A stretch of DNA of 64,000 nt, taken from positions 124,001 to 188,000 of the forward strand of contig NZ_KZ559471.1 of the NCBI RefSeq assembly GCF_002850745.1. The letters run 5' to 3'. Made by a program: the position numbers and the translations under genes. The notes beneath the pieces were generated by a model. The model was not told the origin of the DNA. It searched no databases and saw only the letters and a program-made list of their open reading frames with translations. Below, piece by piece: positions 34,991 to 43,298 of this stretch (its first letter is position 1; every line of letters starts with the position of its first letter). Source of the DNA: Nonomuraea indica (GTDB taxonomy: Bacteria > Actinomycetota > Actinomycetes > Streptosporangiales > Streptosporangiaceae).

Positions 34991-36394
34991 TCAGGCCGGC
35001 TTCAGCGAGCCGAGAACCTGATCCACCACATCGGTGCCGAGATTGTCCGGAACGGACACGTACACGATCGCCGGACGCTCGCCCTCGCCGCGATCCATGA
35101 GGACGATCGCGCCGTTCTCCTTCTTCCACTTGTAGTCCCGCTCCTTCGACACCGTGCTGAAGTCGAGCTCGAACTGGAACACCCACGCGTCCCTGTCGCC
35201 CACCTTCGTCGCCTTGTCGGCGACGATCTTGGTCTGGTGGGAGAGCTGGTAGAACCGGGCGAAGTCGGTGAAGACCAGCTTGGCCGTCGTGCCGAGGCTC
35301 TGGGTGCCGGCGTAGGGGTAGAGCTCGTGCAGCGAGCCCGTGTAGACGTTGCCGATCCAGTCGTCGGTGCCGTCGTACTTCTCGTGCGAGACCGCCTGCA
35401 CGGCGCTCGACCAGCGCTGGCGCGCCGGGTCGGTGCCGTTGACGGAGCCGTAGGCCGGCACGGTCCAGCCCCGCGGCGGCGCGTAGGAGATGCCGGCCTG
35501 CCCGTCGGTGATGCGGCCGTCCTGCGGCTGCGGCAGCTCGCCCGTCGGAGGCGGCGGCTCCGAGGACTGCCCCGGGTCCGGGGACTGCCGGGGCTCGGTG
35601 GGCGTCGCCGTCGGCGGCAGCGCCGTGCCGGGGGAGTCGTCCCGGTTGACCAGGAAGATCGCCGCCGCGGCCAGCACGCCGATCACGACCAGCGCGGCCA
35701 CCCCGCCGAGCACCCAGGGCAGCGGGTTGCTCCGCTTGGGCGGCCCTCCGAAGCCGGGGCCGGGAAGCTGCGCGCCGCTCCACTGCGCCGGCTGGTGCCC
35801 CTGCCCGTACGGGGACTGCCCGTATCCGGGCTGCCCGTACCCGACCGGCCCGGACGGGGGCTGCCCATAACCCGGCTGCCCGTAACCCGGCTGCCCGAAC
35901 CCTGGCTGCCCGTAGCCCTGCTGGGGCTGGTCCGGCTGCCCGAACCCCGGCTGACCGTGATCCTGCGGGCCGGACCCGGGCTGGCCGTGACTCTGCGGGC
36001 CGGACCCCGGCTGGCCGTAACCCTGCGGGCCGGATGTGGCCGGTCCGGGAGGGGGCTGGTCGTGGCCCGGCTGTCCGGGCGCGGCAGGGTCCGACGGGGC
36101 GCCGAACGGCTGCCGCGCCTCGCCCGGCCCCGACGGCTGCGCCGGGCCCTCCCCGTACGGGGACAGCCCGGGCAGCGGCTCGCCGAAGCGGAGGGTCGGG
36201 TTGGCCGGCGTGACGGGCACGTCGGGGACGGTGCGCGGCCCCGACGGCTGCCCCTGGGGCGCCGGCTGCTGATGCTGCTGCCCGCCCGGTTCGACCGGGT
36301 GGGTGGCGTCGGTCCACTGGCCGCCGTCCCACCAGCGGAGTTGGGGCGATCCGTAAGGGTCGGGGTACCAGCCCGCGGGGGTCTGCGTGGTCAT
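34991..36394 (-). CDS. DUF2510 membrane protein with Gly/Pro/Gln-rich repeats
   Basis: This is a 467-residue protein. Residues 1-40 are a DUF2510 module ([22 protein letters not shown]). The next 170 residues are a disordered cytoplasmic segment of [10 protein letters not shown]-like repeats rich in Gly, Pro, Gln and Tyr. A single span follows at about 228-250 ([22 protein letters not shown]), then a Pro-rich stalk and an extracellular domain of about 170 residues with no recognised name. DUF2510 is an actinobacterial domain of unknown function often joined to membrane anchors. It is on the same strand as the kinase genes upstream. A protein-interaction role is plausible but not shown. Confidence 0.8.
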   Translation of the reverse strand: MTTQTPAGWYPDPYGSPQLRWWDGGQWTDATHPVEPGGQQHQQPAPQGQPSGPRTVPDVPVTPANPTLRFGEPLPGLSPYGEGPAQPSGPGEARQPFGAPSDPAAPGQPGHDQPPPGPATSGPQGYGQPGSGPQSHGQPGSGPQDHGQPGFGQPDQPQQGYGQPGFGQPGYGQPGYGQPPSGPVGYGQPGYGQSPYGQGHQPAQWSGAQLPGPGFGGPPKRSNPLPWVLGGVAALVVIGVLAAAAIFLVNRDDSPGTALPPTATPTEPRQSPDPGQSSEPPPPTGELPQPQDGRITDGQAGISYAPPRGWTVPAYGSVNGTDPARQRWSSAVQAVSHEKYDGTDDWIGNVYTGSLHELYPYAGTQSLGTTAKLVFTDFARFYQLSHQTKIVADKATKVGDRDAWVFQFELDFSTVSKERDYKWKKENGAIVLMDRGEGERPAIVYVSVPDNLGTDVVDQVLGSLKPA

Positions 36395-36444
36395 GCCGCC
36401 AGATTAGTAAGAACCGCTTTGATGTGCATTGTTCGGCCCGGGGA

Positions 36445-38100
36445 TCAGCACTTGTACGTGAAGGACGCCTTGTCCGTCATGCGGGGGCCGGGCGACAGCA
36501 CGACGAGCGTGGCCGTGGCCTTGACGGTGCTGCGTCCCTTGAGCCGCCACCGCAGCGGCACCTCGTACGTGGTCCGGTCCGAAGCGGTGCGCAGCGTCTG
36601 CCTGACCACCTCGTCGTCCGTGCTCTTGCGCCACTCGTAGGTGACCTCGCCGGGCGCGCCGTTGGTGACGATGGTGCCCTTGACGACCACGGCGCTGTCG
36701 CAGCCCTGGGTCTTCTTCGGCGCCTCGACCTCGATCGAGGCGACCGTCAGTGCCGGGGTGTCGCCGAGCTTGAACCAGGCCAGGATCGCTCCGGCGACGA
36801 CGACCGCGAGGACCGCCGCCGACACGACCGTCCGGCGGCGGCGCGCGCGGCCCGCCCGGTCGCGGATCGTGCCGGCCCGCTGAAGCGTCTCCGCCTCCGC
36901 CCTCCCCTCCCGCCAGATCCGCTCCGCGGTGGTCTCCTGCGTCCCCTGCCGCGTCCCGACGCCCGGCCCGAACCGCACCGGCCCCGAGCCCCCGCCGTTC
37001 CCCGCCCCGCCGCCGGCGCCGCCACCCATCGCGCCACCAGTCCCGCCGCCCGTCCCGCCGCCGGAGGAGCCGCCTGTCCCGCCACCGCCGTACGGTCCGC
37101 CGGGTGCGCCGCCCGTCCCGCTGCCCGGCACGTGGAGGAGCGTCACGATGTCGCCCTCGTCGCGGGGGACCACGCCGTAGGCGGGCGGCCTCTCGTCCGG
37201 GGACTGGCGGGCGAACGCCGACCGGCCGCGCGCGGCCTGGATGAGCCCTTCACGACTGATCACGCCGCCCGGCAGCGCGCCGCGCCCGCCGAGCAGCAGG
37301 TCCCGGGCGGCGGCCAGACCGTAGCCGGTCGCCGTCGCCGCCGCCCGCTCCACCAGCTCCACGACTCCCGGCCCACCGGACGCGCCACCCGCACCAGCGA
37401 ACGCGCCACCCGCACCAGCAGCGAACGCGCCGCTCGCGCCTCCCGCACCGCCGGACGGGCCTCCCGCACCGCCGGACGGGCCGCCGGACGGGCCGCCGGA
37501 CGGGCCGCCGGACGGGCCGCCGGACGGGCCTGCTGTGCCGCCGGTGAGTGATGCGGCCAGGCTGCGGGCCAGGGAGGCCCACGCCGCCACGTCGTTGCCG
37601 GGTGGTGAGAGGTGGCCGCGGACGGCGTCGGCCAGCCCGCGCTCCGACAGCAGCGCCACCCCGTCGGCCCCGACGACCACGGTCCGCGGGTGCAGCGAGC
37701 CGTGCGTGACGCCCGCCGCGTGCAGCGCCAGCAGCGTATGCGCCGTGTCCACCAGCACCGCCACCGCGCCGCCCGCGTCCAGCCGGGCCGCGGCCAGCAG
37801 GTCGGCCAGGGTGGGGCTGACCGCCTGGGCGGTGAGCAGCCACACCTGCTCACCGGCCGCGACCACGTCGGCCACCAGTATCAGGCCGCCGGTCCCGCCG
37901 GCCACCAGCCGCTGGTCGGCCAGCACGGCCGCCACGACCCGTTCGCGCACGCCGGGCAGCCCGATCACCCGCGGATCGAACAGCAGCGCCCCGGCCCTGC
38001 GGCCGTCGGGCGAGATCGCGTCGATCCAGTTGCCCAGCTCGGTGTGCCAGGTGTGCTGGGTGAGCCGGAAGCCGGCGATTCCGTCCCTCGTGTTCTCCAT
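36445..38100 (-). CDS. Membrane protein with degenerate Ser/Thr kinase-like domain
   Basis: This is a 551-residue protein. Residues about 60-190 follow the C-lobe pattern of protein kinases but lack catalytic residues: the catalytic loop reads HGSLHP (133-138) where active enzymes have HRD-x4-N, the DFG triad is replaced by LLSERG, and no Gly-rich loop or Lys is seen. Two Gly-rich low-complexity stretches (about 195-260 and 320-375) precede a span (about 430-450), and an extracellular Ig-like domain of about 100 residues ends the chain at a Cys. It precedes no active domain of its own but sits directly downstream of two active receptor kinases, so it is a likely pseudokinase partner. The function is inferred. 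Confidence 0.72.
   Translation of the reverse strand: MENTRDGIAGFRLTQHTWHTELGNWIDAISPDGRRAGALLFDPRVIGLPGVRERVVAAVLADQRLVAGGTGGLILVADVVAAGEQVWLLTAQAVSPTLADLLAAARLDAGGAVAVLVDTAHTLLALHAAGVTHGSLHPRTVVVGADGVALLSERGLADAVRGHLSPPGNDVAAWASLARSLAASLTGGTAGPSGGPSGGPSGGPSGGPSGGAGGPSGGAGGASGAFAAGAGGAFAGAGGASGGPGVVELVERAAATATGYGLAAARDLLLGGRGALPGGVISREGLIQAARGRSAFARQSPDERPPAYGVVPRDEGDIVTLLHVPGSGTGGAPGGPYGGGGTGGSSGGGTGGGTGGAMGGGAGGGAGNGGGSGPVRFGPGVGTRQGTQETTAERIWREGRAEAETLQRAGTIRDRAGRARRRRTVVSAAVLAVVVAGAILAWFKLGDTPALTVASIEVEAPKKTQGCDSAVVVKGTIVTNGAPGEVTYEWRKSTDDEVVRQTLRTASDRTTYEVPLRWRLKGRSTVKATATLVVLSPGPRMTDKASFTYKC
37471..37530 (-). repeat. 12-bp tandem repeat, five exact copies
   Basis: The unit gccggacgggcc is repeated five times without change. 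On the coding strand it specifies Gly-Pro-Ser-Gly repeats in the linker of the degenerate kinase. It is in frame, so copy-number change would alter linker length only. Confidence 0.85.
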
Positions 38101-38121
38101 CGCCGTCGCTCCCCGGTGCCG

Positions 38122-39825
38122 CTAGCGCTTCCTCCGATGCCGCCCTGCCACGCGGCGCTTCACCGCCAGTGTGACGGGCACCGTGCCGGACGTCACCAGC
38201 CCGGCCGCGAGCAGCGTGGCCGCGGCCGTCCCGGTGGACTCGGGGACCGGGGTCGCGCCGTCGGACCCGGTCGCCCTGGGCGTGCCCGACCCGCCGTCCC
38301 CGCCGCCGTCACCGCTCGTCGGCGTGCCGGCCGTACCCGACGGGGTGGCCGCGGGGGAGGAGGCGGGAGGCGAGGAGGCGGAGGGACGGGCGGTGGTGGG
38401 CGAGGCCGACGGGACGGGCGACCGCGTCGCCCGCGTGGTGGGCGGGTCGTCGACCGTGCCGGTGATCTCCGGGTCGGGCGACTCGCTGGGCGTCGGCCTG
38501 CCGGTGGACCTGACCGGGGTGGGCGTCGGCCGCCGCGACGGTGACGTCGACGCCTTCGGCGTGGGGCTCTTCGTCGTGGCGACCGGGACGGCGGCCGACG
38601 TCGTGGGCCGCGTCACCGGTTCGTCGGACGTCGATGCGGTGGGCGACGCCGTGGGCTCCTCGGTCTCCTCCGGGACGTCGTCGGCCGGTTCGTCGGTGGG
38701 TTCGTCAGTGGTGTCGTCGGCGGGTTCGAGCGTCGCGGGCTCGGCCGTGGTCGGCGTCACCTCCGAGCTCTGCGCGCGCAGCGCCGCGTCGTCGTCGAAG
38801 GCGTTCACCGCGACCATCGTCACGCCCACCAGCAGGCCGACACAGACCGCACCGATGAGGATCTTCGTGGAGAGCTTGGCGAGCAGCCCGGACGGCTGGT
38901 CGAACGTGGTCTCGGCGAGCGAGGTCCGCGTCTCCGCCGGCACGTCCGGCTTGTTGGGGAACAGCAGGGCGAGCAGGCCGGCGAGCCGCGCCAGGCGGCG
39001 GCGCCCGCGCTCCTCCCAGTCGGGCCCGTACGCCTCGGCGGCGATCGCCTCCAGTTCGGTGAGGAACGCCTCGGCCGACGGCGGCCGCTCGGCGGCGTTC
39101 TTGGCCAGGCCGCGTTCGACCAGGCCACGAAGCGGCTCGGGCACCTCCTCGACCGGAGGCTGCACACTCTGGTGCTGCCGGGCGAGCGCGGCGAGGTTGG
39201 ACGCCCGGAACGGCCGCGCGCCGGTGAGGCACTCGAAGAACACGACCGTGGCGGCGTAGACGTCTGTGGCGGGCGCCGCGGCGGCTCCCGACCACTGTTC
39301 CGGCGCCATGTACGGCGGGGTGCCCGCGGCGCTGCCGCCTTCACCGGTGCGGACGGCGATGCCGAAGTCGACGAGTTTGCTGGCGCCGTCGCCCTGGACG
39401 ACGACGTTCTCGGGCTTGAAGTCTCGGTGCACCACGCCGATCGCGTGCGCGGCCGCCAGGCCCTTCAGCGAGCCCTTGAGCACGGTCAGCGCGGCCTCCG
39501 CCCCGGTGGGCCCCTCCGACCGGAGGATCTGGCGCAGCGAAACCCCGTTGACGAGCTCCATGACGATCGCGGCGCCGGACCCGGTCTCGACGTAGTCGAT
39601 CAGCCGGGCGTTGTACGGGCTGCGCAGGGTGGCGAGCAGCCGGGCCTCGTGCCGGAACCGGGCGACGAAGCCCACGTCGTACCTGAGCTGGTCGGCCAGG
39701 TACTTGACGGCGACCTCGGCGCCGTCGTGGTCACGCCTCGCCAGGACCACCCGGCCGGCGGAACCGCTCCCGAGCTCGCGGACGGCGCTGTACCCAGGGA
39801 CCTCCCACTGCTCATCACCGTGCAT
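38122..39825 (-). CDS. Receptor-type Ser/Thr protein kinase (PknB-like, no PASTA)
   Basis: This 567-residue active-looking kinase has a Gly-rich loop GSGSAGRV (19-26), Lys41 in VAVKYL, HRDFKPEN (133-140), DFG (153-155) and APEQWSGA activation-segment end. The juxtamembrane region is followed by a span (ILIGAVCVGLLVGVTMVAV). Then comes a long Thr/Pro/Ser-rich extracellular stalk of about 200 residues, and a second hydrophobic segment near the C-terminus with a basic end (RRVAGRHRRKR). So the tail may return through the membrane or act as an anchor signal. GAGGAG precedes the ATG at 39825. PASTA repeats, the usual wall-sensing part, are absent. Confidence 0.9.
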   Translation of the reverse strand: MHGDEQWEVPGYSAVRELGSGSAGRVVLARRDHDGAEVAVKYLADQLRYDVGFVARFRHEARLLATLRSPYNARLIDYVETGSGAAIVMELVNGVSLRQILRSEGPTGAEAALTVLKGSLKGLAAAHAIGVVHRDFKPENVVVQGDGASKLVDFGIAVRTGEGGSAAGTPPYMAPEQWSGAAAAPATDVYAATVVFFECLTGARPFRASNLAALARQHQSVQPPVEEVPEPLRGLVERGLAKNAAERPPSAEAFLTELEAIAAEAYGPDWEERGRRRLARLAGLLALLFPNKPDVPAETRTSLAETTFDQPSGLLAKLSTKILIGAVCVGLLVGVTMVAVNAFDDDAALRAQSSEVTPTTAEPATLEPADDTTDEPTDEPADDVPEETEEPTASPTASTSDEPVTRPTTSAAVPVATTKSPTPKASTSPSRRPTPTPVRSTGRPTPSESPDPEITGTVDDPPTTRATRSPVPSASPTTARPSASSPPASSPAATPSGTAGTPTSGDGGGDGGSGTPRATGSDGATPVPESTGTAAATLLAAGLVTSGTVPVTLAVKRRVAGRHRRKR

Positions 39826-39937
39826 AACGGTCTCCTCTGGAGTCTTCTGGGCCCCCACCCAAAACAAACGCACCGTAGCTTAACCAGAAAGGACCGCTAT
39901 CCGCCCATTAGTAGATGAATCAGGTTGAAATCGCAGG

Positions 39938-42502
39938 TCAACGGACTGTGCCGGTTCCCGCCGCCGGGGTCTCCTTCGTACGTCCGTCCTGCGGGCGTGG
40001 CTCCGCCGGCTCGCCGTCCCCGGGCTGCTCCTCCGGCGGAGGCTCCGACGGCGGGCAGGCGGCGGTCCGTCCCGATCTCACGGCGGCGCCGTTGCCCGCC
40101 GCCGGGTCGGTGACCGCCCGCACCCGCCAGGTCGCGCCGCACGGCACCTCGCCGAACGCGTGAGCGATCGTCCTCGTGTAGGAGGCGCCGCCCGACAGGC
40201 TGAGCCGTTCGGTACGCGACAGCTCGCCCACGGTGAACGAGACGGTGAGTCCCACCGGCTGCTCGTTGACCGTGTTCACCACGACGACCGCGGTGGCGGT
40301 GCCGGGCTCGGCCATCGCCGCCCGCACGATCGACACGCGCTGGACGCCCGGCGGGCAGCTCACCCGGGTGCGGGCCGTGGCCTGCCGGTCCCCGGCCGTC
40401 ACCAGCACCGTGAGCGTGGCGCCGCACGGGCGGCTGCGGAAGGCGTGGCCGAGCGACCGGCTGTAGGAGGTGCTGCCGGACAGCGTCGCCTCCCTGGTGG
40501 CGACCGTGTCGCCGTTCACCGCGAACCTGGCCCGCACGGGCACCGCCGCCGTGCCGCTGGTCGCCACCCGGATCCGCGCGGTGGCCGACCGGCCCGGCCC
40601 GTGGGCCATGGCGAGCGCGACCCGCAGGTTCGTGACCGTGGTGGGGCAGGGCGGCACGGCCAGCGTGGCCGTCCCGGCGCCGCCGGGTGCGGCGGGGGTC
40701 GTGGCGACGGTGAGGGTGACCGTCCGGCCGCAGGTCCGCCGGCCGAGGTCGTGGCTGAGGGTGCGGGTGTAGGAGGTGTCGCCGCTCAGGGACGAGCGCT
40801 GGGTGTCGACGACGACGCCGCCGACCGCCCACGTGGCGGTGACGGCGATGGGGGCGGTGCCGGTGGCCCGGACGGTGACCGTGGCGGCGGCGACGGCCTC
40901 GGCGTTCACCGTGAGGGACCCGACGCCGATGGCGGCCACCGCCGTGCCCGGCGTCGGCGTCGCCGTCGGGGTCAGTGTCGGGGTGGGCGTCGGGGTGGGC
41001 GTCGGTGTCGGTGTCGGTGTCGGGGTGGGCGTCGGGGTCCGGGTGGGTGTCGGGGTGGGAGTGGGAGTCCGCGTGGCCGTGCGGGTCGGCGTGGGGGTCG
41101 GCGTGGGGCTGCCGGTCCTCGTCGGGGTGCCCGTGGTCGGGCGGATCGTCTGCGGGGTGGTGGGGGAGACGCTCGGCCGAGGAGTGTCCGTCCGCGTCCC
41201 GGGCGTCCCCGACGTCCGTGGCGGCGTCGGCTGCGGCGGCGTCGTGCGCGGGCCGCCGGTCTCGGGCCCGCGCGGCTCCGGGCCTTCGGTCTCCGGGCCG
41301 CCGGTGCCCGGAACGGACGGCAGGACGCCGGGTGACGGGTCGCCGGTCACGCTGCCGGACGGCGGCGTGACCGGCTCCGGCGAGCCGCTGTCGCCCGGAT
41401 CGGGCAGAGGGCCCGGGGAGCCGAGCTGGGCCGGGCCCGGCTGCGACGGCGCGGCGGCCACGTCGAAGGACTTCGGCCCCTGCGTCCGCCCGGACAGCAC
41501 GGCCACCGCGGCGATGGTGACCACGGCGGCCAGCCCCGCGCCCATGCCGAGCCGTACCGCGTGGTTGCGCGCGCCACGCGCCGCCCCACGGAACACCGTC
41601 TGCGCCAGCGAGGTGGTCACCTCGGCGGGAGGCGGCTCCGGCGTGGGCAGCAGCATGGCGAGCAGCCCCACGAGCGCGGCCAGCCGCCGCCTGCCGCGCT
41701 CCTCCCAGTCGTCGCCGTAGGCGGCCCTGGCCGCCTCCTCCAGCTCGGTCACGAACACCTCGGCGCGGGCGGGCCGGTCGGCCGGGTCCTTGGCCAGGCC
41801 GCGCATGAGCAGCTCGCGGACCGCTTCGGGGGCGTCGTGCACCGGGACGGGCGCGTACACGTGCTGGTAGCCGAGCACGCTCGGCTCGGTGGACCGGTAG
41901 GGCCGGTGACCGGTCAGGCACTCGAAGAAGACCGCCGTCGCCGCGTACACGTCGGTCGCCGGCGAGGCGGGCGCGCCCGCCCACAGCTCCGGCGCCATGT
42001 ACGGGGGCGTCCCCGCGGGAGTCGAGGCCGTGCCCTGGCGGACGGCGATGCCGAAGTCGACGAGCTTGCTGACGCCGTCAGGACGGACGATGACGTTCTC
42101 GGGCTTGTAGTCGCGGTGCACCAGGCCCGACGCGTGCGCCCTGGCGAGCCCGAGCAGCGAACCCTTGAGCACGACCAGTGCCGCCTCCGGCCCCGTCGTG
42201 CCGTTCTCGCGCAGCAGCGCGCGCAGCGAGACGCCGTTGACCAGCTCCATGACGATGGCCGCGCCCTCGGGCTCCTGCACGTACTCCCACAGCGTCGCGA
42301 TGTGCGGGTCGCGCAGCGTCATCAGCAGGCGGGCCTCCGCCTGGAACCGGTCCAGTGCCTCGGGGTCGTTCAGCAGCCGCGCGGACAGGTACTTGACCGC
42401 GACCCTGACACCTGTCTCGTCGTGCACCGCGAGGACGACCCGGCCCCCGGCACCCGCGCCGAGCTGCCTGACCTCGGTGTAACCCGGAGCGCTCCACTCC
42501 AT
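39938..42502 (-). CDS. Receptor Ser/Thr protein kinase with Thr-Pro stalk and three Ig-like repeats
   Basis: This is an 854-residue kinase. The catalytic domain has GAGAGGRV, Lys37 in VAVKYL, HRDYKPEN (129-136), DFG (149-151) and APELWAGA. A span lies at about 318-334. The outside part is a Pro/Gly/Thr stalk ending in a Thr-Pro dipeptide run (about 464-514). Three homologous domains of about 100 residues follow, each with an LSG-x-TSY-TR/SR-x-L-x-H-x-F/L segment and a Cys in a CG motif. The tail is Pro/Glu-rich. GGGAGG precedes the ATG. It and the kinase gene downstream have nearly the same catalytic domain, so they arose by duplication and then gained different sensor regions. The ligand is unknown. 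Confidence 0.9.
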   Translation of the reverse strand: MEWSAPGYTEVRQLGAGAGGRVVLAVHDETGVRVAVKYLSARLLNDPEALDRFQAEARLLMTLRDPHIATLWEYVQEPEGAAIVMELVNGVSLRALLRENGTTGPEAALVVLKGSLLGLARAHASGLVHRDYKPENVIVRPDGVSKLVDFGIAVRQGTASTPAGTPPYMAPELWAGAPASPATDVYAATAVFFECLTGHRPYRSTEPSVLGYQHVYAPVPVHDAPEAVRELLMRGLAKDPADRPARAEVFVTELEEAARAAYGDDWEERGRRRLAALVGLLAMLLPTPEPPPAEVTTSLAQTVFRGAARGARNHAVRLGMGAGLAAVVTIAAVAVLSGRTQGPKSFDVAAAPSQPGPAQLGSPGPLPDPGDSGSPEPVTPPSGSVTGDPSPGVLPSVPGTGGPETEGPEPRGPETGGPRTTPPQPTPPRTSGTPGTRTDTPRPSVSPTTPQTIRPTTGTPTRTGSPTPTPTPTRTATRTPTPTPTPTRTPTPTPTPTPTPTPTPTPTPTLTPTATPTPGTAVAAIGVGSLTVNAEAVAAATVTVRATGTAPIAVTATWAVGGVVVDTQRSSLSGDTSYTRTLSHDLGRRTCGRTVTLTVATTPAAPGGAGTATLAVPPCPTTVTNLRVALAMAHGPGRSATARIRVATSGTAAVPVRARFAVNGDTVATREATLSGSTSYSRSLGHAFRSRPCGATLTVLVTAGDRQATARTRVSCPPGVQRVSIVRAAMAEPGTATAVVVVNTVNEQPVGLTVSFTVGELSRTERLSLSGGASYTRTIAHAFGEVPCGATWRVRAVTDPAAGNGAAVRSGRTAACPPSEPPPEEQPGDGEPAEPRPQDGRTKETPAAGTGTVR
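40963..41113 (-). repeat. Thr-Pro dipeptide-coding microrepeat
   Basis: About 150 bp of ggtgtcggggtgggcgtc-like hexanucleotide units (plus-strand view) encode an almost uninterrupted Pro-Thr run with a few Arg residues, in the stalk of the receptor kinase. Such runs are rigid and are common sites of O-mannosylation in actinobacteria. Slippage would change stalk length in steps of two residues. Confidence 0.75.
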
Positions 42503-42512
42503 GCCTGCCTCC

Positions 42513-42536
42513 CATCAGGAGTCGGCCCACCTGATG
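42513..42536 (-). promoter_or_regulatory. Inverted repeat abutting the kinase ribosome site
   Basis: Perfect 7-bp arms (CATCAGG at 42513-42519 and CCTGATG at 42530-42536) with a 10-nt spacer lie directly upstream of the GGGAGG ribosome site of the Ig-repeat kinase (start 42502). It could be an operator, or an mRNA hairpin that affects initiation. This is a sequence observation only. Confidence 0.4.
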
Positions 42537-42587
42537 AGACGCGTGATCTAGAGGGAAAGTTTGCCAGGTGGTTCCGGTCTCATGGAA

Positions 42588-43226
42588 CTACCGTCGGCCG
42601 CTGATGTGAACAGGTACGTCGATACCTTCTGGGAGCACCGGATCGGGCAGCGGAGCGCCCCACGAGGTCTCCAGCGGCAGCACCCCCGCCCAGACCGGCA
42701 GGGCGTAGTCCTCGGGCTCGTCGCTCGGCCCGCCGCGCCGGATCTTGACGGACGCCTCCTCCAGCGACAGGGCCAGGACGGCCGTGGCCGCCAGCTCCTT
42801 GCGTGACGGCGGCCGGGCGTGGTCCCACTGGCCGGGGGCGAGCTGCTCGGTCAGCGCCCGCAGTCCCGCGAGCCGTTCCTCCTCGTCCGTCACCAGTCTG
42901 GCCCGGCCGTAGACGATGGCCGAGCGGTAGTTCACGGAATGGTGGAAGACCGACCGGGCGAGCACGATCCCGTCCACGTGCGTGACCGTGACGCACACCT
43001 CCGTGCCGTCGCCGGCGCGCAGCGAGCGCGCTCCGGTGGAGCCGTGCAGGTAGAGGGTCTCGCCGATGCGGCCGTATCCGGTCGGCACCACCATCGGGTA
43101 TCCGTCGACCACCACGCCCAGGTGGCAGAACAGGCCGGTGTCGAGCACCTCGTACAGGTCGCTCCGGCCGGTACTGCCGCGCTGCTTCTCGCGACCGAGC
43201 GTGGTGCGGGATGTGGTGGAGAGCAT
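42588..43226 (-). CDS. Pyridoxamine 5'-phosphate oxidase-family flavin protein
   Basis: This 212-residue protein has a split-barrel fold of the PNPOx-like FMN/F420-binding superfamily. Motifs include VVVDGYPMVVPTGYGRIGETLYLHGS and the later HHSVNYRSAIVYGRA strand pair, which together bind the cofactor. It is not classical PdxH, whose signatures are absent. It is transcribed away from a MocR-type regulator across 72 bp containing a palindrome, an arrangement typical of a regulator and its target. A vitamin B6 link is possible but unproven. Confidence 0.85.
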   Translation of the reverse strand: MLSTTSRTTLGREKQRGSTGRSDLYEVLDTGLFCHLGVVVDGYPMVVPTGYGRIGETLYLHGSTGARSLRAGDGTEVCVTVTHVDGIVLARSVFHHSVNYRSAIVYGRARLVTDEEERLAGLRALTEQLAPGQWDHARPPSRKELAATAVLALSLEEASVKIRRGGPSDEPEDYALPVWAGVLPLETSWGAPLPDPVLPEGIDVPVHISGRR

Positions 43227-43246
43227 GCGTTCGACGCTAGCCGCGA

Positions 43247-43271
43247 AGTGGACCTATCCTGTAGGGCCACT
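43247..43271. promoter_or_regulatory. Palindromic candidate operator in the PNPOx/MocR divergent promoter
   Basis: Arms AGTGGACCTA (43247-43256) and TAGGGCCACT (43262-43271) match at 9 of 10 positions around a 5-nt spacer. It lies in the 72-bp gap between the two divergent starts and overlaps a TATCCT sequence that could be a -10 box for the regulator gene. The likely binder is the MocR protein encoded next to it. Confidence 0.55.
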
Positions 43272-43298
43272 ATCGAGCGCTTCTTGGAGACCACTTTC

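Noticed and set aside
37471-37530. Regular short repeat that could suggest a CRISPR-like array
   Set aside because: There are no spacers, the unit is 12 bp and in frame, and it encodes a Gly-Pro-Ser linker.
40776-41720. Plus-strand frame rich in Val-Gly opposite the Thr-Pro stalk
   Set aside because: It is the antisense reading of the Thr-Pro repeat; no start signal or domain supports it.
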